From assembly GCA_019422005.1 (NCBI GenBank), contig JAHZEF010000051.1, positions 1-6,840 of the forward strand: a stretch of DNA of 6,840 nucleotides, written 5' to 3'. Of the stretch, positions 1 through 6,358 are shown one piece after another. A program made the position numbers and the translations under genes. Source of the DNA: Clostridiales bacterium (GTDB taxonomy: Bacteria > Bacillota > Clostridia > Oscillospirales > Oscillospiraceae). Under the pieces are notes generated by a model. The model made no database searches, was not told where the DNA came from, and saw only the letters and a list, made by a program, of their open reading frames with translations. The first letter of the stretch is position 1. Each line of letters opens with the position of its first letter.

Positions 1-178
1 CAACCGCTTCACTTCTATGACCGGCGTCAACTGCACCATCGGTTTACCCATCATCCGCACCTCTGTGGATCATGGCACCGCCTTCGGCAAGGCCGGTGAG
101 GGCCGCGCCAATGAAGAAAGCCTGGTTGACGCAATGAAGATGGCTGTTCAAATGGCAGAAAACCGGAAAAAACTTTAA
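1..178 (+). CDS. PdxA-family 4-phospho-hydroxyacid dehydrogenase, C-terminal 58 residues (5' end outside window)
   Basis: The open frame entering from the left edge (codons from base 2) ends at TAA 176-178. It carries the PdxA C-terminal signature GLPIIRTSVDHGTAF at fragment residues 14-28. The histidine of SVDHGTA corresponds to the last metal-ligand histidine of PdxA enzymes. PdxA proper oxidises and decarboxylates 4-phosphohydroxy-L-threonine in vitamin B6 synthesis. PdxA2 paralogues instead act on D-threonate or D-erythronate 4-phosphate and release dihydroxyacetone phosphate and CO2. The next genes, including a DUF1537 kinase, strongly favour the catabolic paralogue, but that is inference from context. 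The stop lies 22 bases before the next start, so the genes are probably co-transcribed. The family is clear; the substrate is uncertain because most of the protein is missing. Confidence 0.9.
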   Translation, partial: NRFTSMTGVNCTIGLPIIRTSVDHGTAFGKAGEGRANEESLVDAMKMAVQMAENRKKL

Positions 179-200
179 ATGACAAGAAAGAGGTAACATC

Positions 201-1241
201 ATGAAAGACACCATGTACGGACTCGTTAAAGCAGTGCCGGCACCCGGCGCAGAAATCCAGGAAAACCTCCCCATCCCCTCCGTCGGATCGCGGGATATTC
301 TGGTCAGAATCCAGGCATCTGCCATCTGCGGCACCGACCAGCACATCATGGACTGGACGGACTACGCCCAGAAGCGCCTGACCCTTCCCATGGTTTTCGG
401 CCATGAGTTCTCCGGCGACGTAGTTGCCGTCGGCGAGCTGGTCACCGAAGTTGCCATAGGAGACCGGGTAGCCGGTGAAACCCATATTCCCTGCAACCAC
501 TGTGCTATGTGTAAGAATGACCAGCGGCACATCTGTGAAAACATGAAGATCATCGGTGTACAGGCGCCCGGTGCATTCTCGGAGTACATCAGTTTCCCCG
601 TGGATTGCGCCTTCAAACTGCCTGCCGGCTTCGACTATAAGGTTGGCGCTCTTCTGGAACCCATGGGTGTGGCCGTCCACGGCGTGGATTGTGCCAAAGT
701 GTCCGGCAAGACGGTGGTCATCAACGGCTGCGGTCCCATCGGCCTCATGGCCGTCGGCGCAGCCAAGGCTTGGGGCGCAAAAGCTGTCATCGCTCTGGAC
801 GTAGTGGATGCCAAATTGGATGTGGCCCGGGAAATGGGCGCGGACTACATCTGCAACTCCGCCGCCAGCGATTCCATCAGCTTGGTGCATTCTGTCACCG
901 GTGCCGGCGCGGACGTGGCCATTGACTATTCAGGCGTTATCCCCGCCATCAGGAGCTTGTTCCGCATGATTCGCAAGGGCGGCACCATCGTGATGGTGGG
1001 TCTTCCCAACAATCCCATCCAGTTGGATCTGACAGAAGACGTTATTTACAAGGAAGCTACCATCATCGGCTCTACCGGCCGTCTGATGTACCGCACGTGG
1101 GAGCAGTGTGTGGACCTGATCTCCTCCGGCGCCTTCCACATTGAGCCTGTCATTGCCGGTACGTATGACCTGCGGGATTATGAAAAAGCGTTCGCTGCCA
1201 TTAAGGCAGGCGTTCCCGGAAAGATGCTTCTGATTCCCTGA
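201..1241 (+). CDS. Zinc-dependent medium-chain alcohol/sugar dehydrogenase (threonine dehydrogenase-like)
   Basis: This complete 346-residue protein has the normal length for the MDR superfamily. The N-terminal GroES-like domain holds the catalytic zinc site: C43 in the CGTD motif, H68-E69 in GHE, and E153 as a probable extra ligand. The structural zinc lobe is intact with C98, C101, C104 and C112. The Rossmann domain starts around residue 170 with GCGPIG (176-181), and D200 at the end of the second strand points to NAD rather than NADP. The N-terminal third resembles L-threonine 3-dehydrogenase (CGTD..I..W, then PMVFGHE), but sorbitol-type polyol dehydrogenases look similar. By context it probably oxidises a hydroxyl of a four-carbon polyol, sugar acid or related compound that feeds the kinase; that is inference. 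A purine-rich Shine-Dalgarno site at 187-193 sits 7 bases before ATG 201. The gap to the next gene is 19 bases. Confidence 0.93.
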   Translation: MKDTMYGLVKAVPAPGAEIQENLPIPSVGSRDILVRIQASAICGTDQHIMDWTDYAQKRLTLPMVFGHEFSGDVVAVGELVTEVAIGDRVAGETHIPCNHCAMCKNDQRHICENMKIIGVQAPGAFSEYISFPVDCAFKLPAGFDYKVGALLEPMGVAVHGVDCAKVSGKTVVINGCGPIGLMAVGAAKAWGAKAVIALDVVDAKLDVAREMGADYICNSAASDSISLVHSVTGAGADVAIDYSGVIPAIRSLFRMIRKGGTIVMVGLPNNPIQLDLTEDVIYKEATIIGSTGRLMYRTWEQCVDLISSGAFHIEPVIAGTYDLRDYEKAFAAIKAGVPGKMLLIP

Positions 1242-1248
1242 GGATAGC

Positions 1249-1254
1249 AGGAGG
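1249..1254 (+). promoter_or_regulatory. Shine-Dalgarno AGGAGG that fixes the kinase start
   Basis: A perfect AGGAGG lies 6 bases upstream of ATG 1261. The in-frame TTG at 1255 directly abuts this site and so cannot use it. The ATG is therefore the start, which removes two residues from the longest open frame. Confidence 0.85.
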
Positions 1255-1260
1255 TTGCTC

Positions 1261-2523
1261 ATGGTTCAGCTGCTGATTCTTGCCGACGATTTGACCGGCT
1301 GCATGGACACTGGCGTCCAGTTTGCCAAAGCCGGAATCCGTACCCGCGTCTGCCTTTTCAGCGATATCAATGAGGCGGTCATGGGCCAGTGCGATGCTCC
1401 TGTGATGGTGATTGATACGGAAAGCCGGCACCTTTCTGCGGTGGAGGCGGCCCGTCGGATTATGAAACTCACCCGCCAGGCTGTGCGGGCCGGGATCTCC
1501 TATTTATATAAGAAGACAGACTCCACGCTTCGTGGGAACATCGGCAGCGAGCTGACCGCCATGCTGGAATGTTCCGGTACTCAAGAACTGATCTTTGTAC
1601 CGGCCTATCCCTCCCTGGGCCGGTACACCATCAGTGGTTGTCAATACGTCGGCAGTCTGCCGCTGCATCGCTCCAGTTTTGCCGATGATCCCTTCCACCC
1701 AATCCAGCACAGCGAAATTCCGAAAATCATTGCCCAGCAGTCCAGTATCCGCACTTCCAGTGTCTCCTGGCAGGACCTGCAGAAAGCAGCCGTTCCGCAG
1801 GAAGGGCTGCAGGTTCTGGTGGTGGATGCGGCAACAGATGCAGAACTGTCCGCCATCGGCCATACGCTTCGTGAAACCGGCCGCCTGCGTTGTCTGGCCG
1901 GCTGTGCCGGCTTCGCAGCCGTCCTGCCAAAACTATTAAACCTTCCCAGGAGTCCCTTGCCTCTGGTTGTCGGAGGCGGTTATCGCCTGCTGGTCAGCGG
2001 CAGCCTGCATCCGCAGGCAAAAGCACAATGTGCCTTTGCCGTGAAGGCATGCAGCTATCACGGAATCCCCCGAACCGCTGCGCAGCTGATGGCCGCAGAG
2101 CCATCCATCCCGCTTCCTGTCGAATCACTGACGTTGCCCCACAACAAGCTTCTTCTGTATGCAGCAGAATCCCGGGATACCGTTTCCACCGATCCGAACG
2201 TGCTGCATGCCAACGCAGCGGCTGTGGCTGCCGGGTTTGGTAATTGTGTGCGTGCATTGACCGAGTGTTCGGCACCGGGATCTCTGACTGTTTTCGGCGG
2301 TGATACATTATTTGGAATTCTCCACGCCCTGCAGGTACGCTGGATTGAGCCCATCTGTGAGATTGTTCCCGGTGTCGCCTGTTCCCTTCTGCACCGCAAT
2401 CACCTGCAGATTCCCATAATATCCAAAGCCGGCGGATTTGGCAGCGAAGATGTGGTTTCGCAAATCGACCATTTTCTGGATAGCCGGCAGCAGACGCCCG
2501 TACATATGGAGGTATCGTCATGA
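1261..2523 (+). CDS. DUF1537 four-carbon acid sugar kinase (OtnK/DtnK type)
   Basis: This is a complete 420-residue protein of usual length for the family. Visible hallmarks are ADDLTG.MDTGVQFA at the N-terminus (A8-D9-D10), KKTDSTLRGN at residues 84-93 and VSGSLHP at 245-251, which opens the C-terminal nucleotide-binding domain. FGGDT at 345-349 and SKAGGFG at 388-394 complete the set. DUF1537 kinases phosphorylate threonate, erythronate or 3-oxotetronate on the terminal hydroxyl with ATP. Beside a PdxA homologue, the best guess is D-threonate or D-erythronate kinase (DtnK-like) making the PdxA substrate. The family position usually written GS.SP reads GSLHP here, a mild variation. The stop overlaps the next start by four bases (ATGA), indicating translational coupling. 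The enzyme is cytosolic. The family call is very secure; the acid used is not determined. Confidence 0.94.
   Translation: MVQLLILADDLTGCMDTGVQFAKAGIRTRVCLFSDINEAVMGQCDAPVMVIDTESRHLSAVEAARRIMKLTRQAVRAGISYLYKKTDSTLRGNIGSELTAMLECSGTQELIFVPAYPSLGRYTISGCQYVGSLPLHRSSFADDPFHPIQHSEIPKIIAQQSSIRTSSVSWQDLQKAAVPQEGLQVLVVDAATDAELSAIGHTLRETGRLRCLAGCAGFAAVLPKLLNLPRSPLPLVVGGGYRLLVSGSLHPQAKAQCAFAVKACSYHGIPRTAAQLMAAEPSIPLPVESLTLPHNKLLLYAAESRDTVSTDPNVLHANAAAVAAGFGNCVRALTECSAPGSLTVFGGDTLFGILHALQVRWIEPICEIVPGVACSLLHRNHLQIPIISKAGGFGSEDVVSQIDHFLDSRQQTPVHMEVSS
2508..2512 (+). promoter_or_regulatory. Shine-Dalgarno GGAGG inside the kinase 3' end
   Basis: GGAGG lies 7 bases before ATG 2520 and 10 bases before a second in-frame ATG at 2523. 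The first ATG has the better spacing and gives the 4-base overlap typical of coupled genes, although initiation at 2523 cannot be excluded. Confidence 0.65.
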
Positions 2524-3311
2524 TGTTTTACAGCTGTTGCGCTGAATGGGATACACTGAACCTGGTCGCTGCCAGCGGCTACGACGGCATCGTTCTCCGG
2601 GGCGCCTATCTGGCCAGCTGCCCGGAAACAGATCTGCCCAAAATGCGTCAGGCTTTGTCGGAGTCCGGCCTCTCCATTCAGTCTGTCAACGCCTTCTGCC
2701 CTCCGGAAATCAAGCTGGTGGGCGAAGGATTCGCCCCGGAGACTTTGCGCAGTTATACGCGCCGGCTGGCCTCACACGCCGCAGCCTTGGGCGTGCAATA
2801 TTTCGGCATTGGCTCCCCCAACTCCCGGCTGCTTTCGGCAGATTATGACCGTAGGACCGCTGCGGATCAATGGGAGCAGTCCATTGCGATCATTGCGGAA
2901 ATTGCTGGCGAATACGGCATTACCCCGCTGCTGGAACCGCTCTGTACAAGAGAATGCCAATGGATCCATCTTTTAGATGAGGCCATGGCCACATTACAGC
3001 ATCTGCAGCTCTCCAATGTGGGGCTGGTACTGGATCTGTACCACGCCTGTGTCATGGGAGAAAGTCCCGACGCCCTTCGCAGAGCGCTGCCCTACGTCAA
3101 GGTCGTGCACATTGCTCAGAATTATTTGGGGCAGAAATATTATCTTCAGCCGGAGTTAACTGCGGTCTTCACACCATACACGGAAATTCTGTGGAAATCC
3201 GGCTATGAGGGAGAATTCTCCGTTGAGGCAACTATCGGACATCCGGAACAGGACTACCTCCGGACACTGCAAATCATGAAACAGCTACTGCCTGACCGTG
3301 CTGCAACTTGA
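2520..3311 (+). CDS. Sugar (phosphate) isomerase/epimerase, xylose isomerase-like TIM barrel
   Basis: This 263-residue protein has the AP-endonuclease-2/xylose-isomerase fold. Expected metal ligands can be picked out at the ends of barrel strands: E139 in LLEPL, D172 and H175 in LDLYHA, H197 in VVHIAQ and E236 in FSVEA. GSPNSR at 98-103 matches the conserved loop of this family. Related proteins include the tetronate isomerase OtnI/hydroxypyruvate isomerase group and tagatose/psicose epimerases. In this operon it may interconvert an oxo-tetronate or epimerise a tetrose or tetronate so that the kinase or PdxA step can proceed; that is inference. No OtnC-type aldolase, the usual partner of OtnI, is visible in the window. 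It starts in a 4-base overlap with the kinase gene and ends 60 bases before the regulator. The fold call is secure; the reaction is open. Confidence 0.88.
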   Translation: MMFYSCCAEWDTLNLVAASGYDGIVLRGAYLASCPETDLPKMRQALSESGLSIQSVNAFCPPEIKLVGEGFAPETLRSYTRRLASHAAALGVQYFGIGSPNSRLLSADYDRRTAADQWEQSIAIIAEIAGEYGITPLLEPLCTRECQWIHLLDEAMATLQHLQLSNVGLVLDLYHACVMGESPDALRRALPYVKVVHIAQNYLGQKYYLQPELTAVFTPYTEILWKSGYEGEFSVEATIGHPEQDYLRTLQIMKQLLPDRAAT

Positions 3312-3326
3312 CAAGAAGTCCAAGAG

Positions 3327-3351
3327 ATGGTACCTTAGGGAAAAGTATCAT
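3327..3351 (+). promoter_or_regulatory. Candidate operator: inverted repeat ATGGTAC-N11-GTATCAT
   Basis: The arms at 3327-3333 and 3345-3351 are inverted with one mismatch, in the 60-base gap just ahead of the GntR-family gene. GntR/FadR-type dimers often bind short inverted repeats containing TGGT/ACCA-like half-sites, and the left arm begins that way. The location would suit internal autoregulation of the regulator gene. No convincing promoter is seen with it, so this remains a weak call. Confidence 0.25.
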
Positions 3352-3371
3352 GAGAAAAGGGCGGAACAGGT

Positions 3372-4049
3372 TTGGAACAATTCACTTTTTTGCAGGAACG
3401 CGCCTATTCCTATCTCCGTGACAAAATTTTTGAAGATCAGATGGACTATGATACCATCTATTCCGAAATGCAAATTGCCAAGGAGTTGGGCTGCTCCCGG
3501 ACGCCGGTGAAGGATGCGCTTACCCGGCTGCGGCATGACAAATATATCGATATTCTCCCAAGCAAAGGATTCATGCTGCATCGAATCACGCCAGAAGATA
3601 TTCTCAGCACATTTCAGACGCGCGTGGCCGTCGAGGCATTCTGCGTGATCAATATCATGAAAAATCAGGAGACTGAGGTTGGTCACGCTGTTTTAGGCCG
3701 GTTGAATGACCTGATCACGGAGCAGGAGAGATTTGCTGAGAAAGCAAACCTGGACGGATTTCTCCAGTCGGACATTCAATTTCACCGGGAAATCGTTACC
3801 TCCACGCCGAACAGTGACTTCCACGAACTGTTTGAAGCTCACACCTACCGTATTGAAAAGCTGGCCGCTCAGAGCCTGCGGGAAGGAAATCGTTGTAAGA
3901 TCGCTCTGCAGGAACACCAGGCGATCCTCAAAGCCATCGCTCAGCGCAGCCTCTCAGCGTGTTACCACGCTGTGGAAATGCACAACCAAAGCACCTATGA
4001 GTATGATCTCAGAATCCTTGCGCGCCAGCATGACGGTAAGCGGCCATGA
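3372..4049 (+). CDS. GntR-family transcriptional regulator, FCD (FadR) subfamily, TTG start
   Basis: This 225-residue protein has a winged helix-turn-helix at about residues 6-72, with the recognition region around ELGCSRTPVKDALTRL (38-53) and a wing at P63-G66-F67. A C-terminal all-helical FCD domain spans about 75-215. FCD ligand-site residues are visible: D134 and H138 in SDIQFH, H182 in EHQAI and H204, which commonly hold a metal that binds a carboxylic-acid effector. A sugar-acid effector therefore fits the operon. The frame is closed upstream by TGA at 3351-3353 and TTG 3372 is the only start before the helix-turn-helix, so a non-ATG start is needed. The GGGCGG at 3359-3364 gives a modest ribosome site about 7 bases upstream. 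As the last gene of the operon it is probably its local repressor or activator. Confidence 0.9.
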   Translation: MEQFTFLQERAYSYLRDKIFEDQMDYDTIYSEMQIAKELGCSRTPVKDALTRLRHDKYIDILPSKGFMLHRITPEDILSTFQTRVAVEAFCVINIMKNQETEVGHAVLGRLNDLITEQERFAEKANLDGFLQSDIQFHREIVTSTPNSDFHELFEAHTYRIEKLAAQSLREGNRCKIALQEHQAILKAIAQRSLSACYHAVEMHNQSTYEYDLRILARQHDGKRP

Positions 4050-4105
4050 TCTGCTGCAGATTTTTACAGGTCGGTTTACTGGCCGACTCCCGATCTTGCA
4101 CACCC

Positions 4106-4145
4106 AAACCGGACAGCGTCCTTCCAGAGGCGCTGCCCGGTTTTT
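4106..4145 (+). terminator. Rho-independent terminator of the sugar-acid operon
   Basis: The outer stem pairs AAACCGG (4106-4112) with CCGGTTT (4137-4143). After one A/C mismatch, the inner stem pairs CAGCG (4114-4118) with CGCTG (4131-4135). A T5 run at 4141-4145 overlaps the outer arm. It begins 56 bases after the regulator stop, where the operon should end. The stem is GC-rich and correctly oriented for plus-strand transcripts. Confidence 0.82.
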
Positions 4146-4881
4146 CCGCCCATCCGCGCGTCCGGCAGAAGGCGCTGCGTATCCAGCAGGAAGAAAAAGC
4201 GCGTCCATCGGGGCGGCGCAAACGGCAGGTTTCCATGCAGGAATATACAAAACTGGAATTTTGTTTTCAGGCCCGCCGGACAGTGTCGCCGACCTCGGCG
4301 GAACCTTCCGTTTCTTTCCTTTTTACAACACGTTCATGCCATTTTGCTTGTATTTACCGAAAAATCCATGTGTTTGAAGTAGCAATTTCGTATTGGAAAC
4401 TCTGAGTGCATGCCATCCTTTATGAGAATTCTCACGCGCAGTCCTGCTGCGGGAGGTCTTTCCTCGATTCTTCTGTTCAGTCTCACGCCAAAGTCAACGG
4501 AACCGGGTTCCAATGCGTGTTTCTCCCAGCGTTCTCGGCTAAGGCAGCCGAGCAAACCAAACTTACCTCAGCAGAAACAGGATACCTCTCCACGCATGTC
4601 CAGGGAGCAGACGGCTTTTCCAGCCCGGCCACACCATTACGCGGGATCAGATTACGCAGCTTCTGTGCATCATCGGCGCTCCTTCGATGCCGCAGCAACG
4701 AACACCGTACAGGCCATGCGGCTTTTTGCGCAGTTTCTGCCCGCCTGTCTGCTTTTTGGGCTTCTATCCTCCCCGGCCCTCGTGCAGGCCCCATCCGGCT
4801 GCAGCTTTCAGGGAAATCCTTAAATTTTGAATTTTGGAGCCGTACCTCTGGAATCGGCGGCTAATTTCTGAGAAAATGTCG
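4146..4881. other. About 735-base gap with no recognisable gene, containing several short inverted repeats
   Basis: No frame on either strand gives a protein I recognise. The longest frames (about 137-152 residues on plus around 4406-4864, about 103 on minus) are rich in Arg, Ser, Pro and Cys and lack a good ribosome site, like chance frames in GC-rich DNA. No spoVAC-like membrane segments are seen although spoVAC normally precedes spoVAD. Local structure includes CGCCGA-CC-TCGGCG (4287-4300), the palindrome TGAGAATTCTCA (4423-4434), a small hairpin CGCAG-N5-CTGCG (4437-4451), GGAACC-G-GGTTCC (4499-4511) and CTCGGCT-N5-AGCCGAG (4534-4552). An AT-rich patch lies at about 4310-4400. The gap could be a long untranslated leader, an unrecognised RNA, a decayed gene or plain spacer. 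No tRNA, T-box or RNase P signature was seen. Confidence 0.6.
4534..4552 (+). repeat. Perfect 7-bp hairpin CTCGGCT-AAGGC-AGCCGAG
   Basis: This is the strongest stem-loop inside the gene-free gap, with seven GC-rich pairs and a 5-base loop. It is followed by A-rich sequence rather than a T-run, so it is not a terminator on the plus strand. Its role is unknown. Confidence 0.5.
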
Positions 4882-4888
4882 CATACTA
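4860..4888 (+). promoter_or_regulatory. Candidate sigma-G promoter of spoVAD-spoVAE
   Basis: CATACTA at 4882-4888 matches the forespore sigma-G -10 consensus CATnHTA completely. It lies 29 bases before the spoVAD ATG, giving a short leader that still contains the ribosome site. The -35 region, GCTAA at 4860-4864 with 17-base spacing, matches GHATR in only three of five positions. In Bacillus the spoVA operon is known to be a sigma-G target, so the position is biologically expected. The weak -35 limits confidence. Confidence 0.5.
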
Positions 4889-4904
4889 TCCTCAAAAATG
4901 AATT

Positions 4905-4909
4905 GGGAG
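4905..4909 (+). promoter_or_regulatory. Shine-Dalgarno GGGAG that fixes the spoVAD start
   Basis: GGGAG lies 8 bases before ATG 4918. The open frame extends upstream to a TTG at 4834, but that start has no ribosome site, would add 28 residues absent from SpoVAD and lies upstream of the candidate promoter. ATG 4918 gives 339 residues, almost the length of the Bacillus protein. Confidence 0.75.
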
Positions 4910-4917
4910 TTGTGTGC

Positions 4918-5937
4918 ATGGCGCGTTTTCATCAGGGCCGGCAGACCCTTACGTTTGAAAATCCCCCAACGATTTTGGCCGCCAGTGCCGTTGGCGGTAA
5001 AAAGGAATCGGAAGGGCCTCTCGCCTCTTATTTTGACTATGTCAGCAAGGATACCAAATTCGGAAAGGATTCCTGGGAAAAAGCGGAAAGTCAGATGCAG
5101 ACGCTTGCGCTGCAGACAGCGCTGAAAAAGGCGGATCTCCAGCCCGGCGACATCGATATGATTTTTGCCGGCGATTTGCTCAACCAATGTATCGGCACCA
5201 GCTTCTGCCTGCGCGATGCGGAGATCCCGTTTTTCGGCCTTTACGGCGCCTGCTCCACCATGGCGGAGAGCCTGGCTCTGGCCGCCATGGCTGTCAGCGG
5301 AGGGTTTGCAAAGCATGCGATGGCAATGACGTCGTCGCACTTTGCTTCGGCAGAACGGCAGTACCGCTTCCCCCTGGTTTACGGCGGCCAGCGTACGCCG
5401 ACTGCACAGTGGACCGTCACCGGCGCGGGCTGCGCGCTGCTGGGGGAAGATGGCGACGGCCCCTACGTCACTTCCGCCACCATCGGAAAGATCGTCGACT
5501 GGGGCATTAAGGACGCCAATAACATGGGCGCGGCCATGGCGCCGGCTGCCTATCAGACCATTGTACAGCATCTGAAAGACCGCGGGCTGCAGCCCCAGGA
5601 TTATGATCTGATTGTGACCGGCGATCTGGGCTCTGTCGGCAAGCATATTGTATTGGATTTCTTCAACCGTGACGGCATATCCATGGAAAATGTATACGAT
5701 GACTGCGGCGTTATGGTTTTCGACTGTAAAAAACAGGATGTCCACGCCGGCGGCTCCGGCTGCGGCTGCAGCGCCAGCGTTTTCTGCGGTTATCTGTTTC
5801 AGCAGATGAAGCAGAAAAAATATCGGAAGCTGCTTCTGTGCGGTACCGGCGCGCTGCTGTCCACCACTTCCACGCAGCAGGGGGAATCCATCCCCTCCAT
5901 CTGCCATGCCGTATCAATCGAACTGGAAAGGAGCTGA
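4918..5937 (+). CDS. spoVAD: Stage V sporulation protein AD, dipicolinic-acid-binding component of the SpoVA channel
   Basis: The 339-residue protein aligns by eye along its length with Bacillus subtilis SpoVAD (338 residues). Matching stretches include the GRQTLTFENP start, AGDLLNQ (84-90), GACSTMAES around C112, GGFAKHAMA.TSSH and AERQYRFP.VYGGQ. Further along are MAPAAYQTI, DYDLIVTGDLGSVG, DDCG, HAGGSGCGCSA and GALLSTTSTQQGESIPSI. The fold is that of thiolases/ketoacyl synthases, and the thiolase-type cysteine is retained in GACST. SpoVAD sits on the outer face of the spore inner membrane, binds Ca-dipicolinate and works with SpoVAC and SpoVAE in uptake during sporulation and release at germination. 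It is expected in the forespore under sigma-G. The gene overlaps the ribosome site of spoVAE, 5 bases separating the two genes. Unusually, spoVAC is not upstream. Confidence 0.97.
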   Translation: MARFHQGRQTLTFENPPTILAASAVGGKKESEGPLASYFDYVSKDTKFGKDSWEKAESQMQTLALQTALKKADLQPGDIDMIFAGDLLNQCIGTSFCLRDAEIPFFGLYGACSTMAESLALAAMAVSGGFAKHAMAMTSSHFASAERQYRFPLVYGGQRTPTAQWTVTGAGCALLGEDGDGPYVTSATIGKIVDWGIKDANNMGAAMAPAAYQTIVQHLKDRGLQPQDYDLIVTGDLGSVGKHIVLDFFNRDGISMENVYDDCGVMVFDCKKQDVHAGGSGCGCSASVFCGYLFQQMKQKKYRKLLLCGTGALLSTTSTQQGESIPSICHAVSIELERS

Positions 5938-5942
5938 AGCGC

Positions 5943-6299
5943 ATGGAATATCTCAAAGCGTTTCTGACTGGCGGTATCCTCTGTGCCATCGGCCAGATTC
6001 TCATTGACAAGACCAAGCTGACGCCTGCAAGAATCCTGGTCAGCTACGTGGTGGCCGGCGTTATCCTGGGCGGCCTTGGAATTTATCAATATCTGGTCGA
6101 CTGGGGAGGCGCCGGCGCCACCATACCGCTGACCGGTTTTGGATATAACCTTGCCAAGGGCGTCAAGGAAGCCGTCCAGGAGCAGGGGCTCCTCGGCGTT
6201 TTAATCGGCGGCGTCAAGGCCAGCGCCGCCGGCATTACCGCTGCCATTTTCTTCGGCTATCTGGCGGCGCTGCTCTTCCGGCCGAAGGATAAAAGCTGA
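5943..6299 (+). CDS. spoVAE: Stage V sporulation protein AE (SpoVAEb type), SpoVA channel membrane subunit
   Basis: This 118-residue membrane protein closely follows Bacillus SpoVAEb (116 residues). Matching stretches are FLTGGILCAIGQ (7-18), D.TKLTPA (22-29), GLGIYQYLVD.GGAGATIPLTGFG (45-67), GLLGVL.G (82-89) and SAAGITAAIFFGYLAALLFRPK near the end. Hydrophobic segments lie at about 4-21, 31-51 and 83-112, the last possibly two helices. The partner is the SpoVAC/SpoVAD complex that moves dipicolinic acid across the spore inner membrane. AAAGGAG at 5927-5933 gives a strong ribosome site 9 bases before ATG 5943. The frame is open upstream inside spoVAD, but those starts are ruled out by family length and the ribosome site. 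No terminator directly follows, so the transcript may continue into the small gene at 6359. Confidence 0.96.
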   Translation: MEYLKAFLTGGILCAIGQILIDKTKLTPARILVSYVVAGVILGGLGIYQYLVDWGGAGATIPLTGFGYNLAKGVKEAVQEQGLLGVLIGGVKASAAGITAAIFFGYLAALLFRPKDKS

Positions 6300-6320
6300 A
6301 AATCAGGGTATGCTATGACC

Positions 6321-6332
6321 GCGGAAATCCGC
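6321..6332. repeat. Short inverted repeat GCGG-AAAT-CCGC between spoVAE and the small gene
   Basis: A four-pair GC stem with a four-base loop lies in the 59-base gap after spoVAE. It lacks a T-run, so it is not an intrinsic terminator. It may be an operator, a processing site or chance. Confidence 0.3.
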
Positions 6333-6358
6333 AAATCATACGATGGAGGAACCTCAAA

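Noticed and set aside
51..890. Long minus-strand open frame (279 residues) opposite the PdxA and MDR genes
   Set aside because: It spans two well-supported plus-strand genes and resembles no family; antisense shadow.
3350..3421. ATG with a short frame just before the GntR gene
   Set aside because: It encodes only about 23 residues in the wrong frame for the regulator and has no supporting features; the TTG at 3372 keeps the helix-turn-helix.
4499..4552. Possible T-box leader or tRNA-like element suggested by GGGTTCCAATG and the adjacent hairpin
   Set aside because: The T-arm stem does not pair, no acceptor stem is found and the conserved T-box sequence is absent.
4483..4794. Minus-strand open frame of about 103 residues in the gap
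   Set aside because: No recognisable domain, Arg/Ala-rich as expected of GC-rich noncoding DNA, no clear ribosome site.
4406..4864. Plus-strand open frames of 137-152 residues upstream of spoVAD
   Set aside because: They overlap in two frames, have biased Arg/Ser/Pro/Cys composition, no good ribosome site and no recognisable domain; likely chance frames.
4861..5907. Long minus-strand open frame (348 residues) opposite spoVAD
   Set aside because: It is antisense to a protein aligned end to end with SpoVAD; the long frame reflects codon bias of the real gene.
6308..6343. Possible separate sigma-G promoter for the small repeat gene (CTATG and CATACGA)
   Set aside because: The -10 has a mismatch at a key T and the spacing is 19 bases or more; read-through from spoVAE is simpler.
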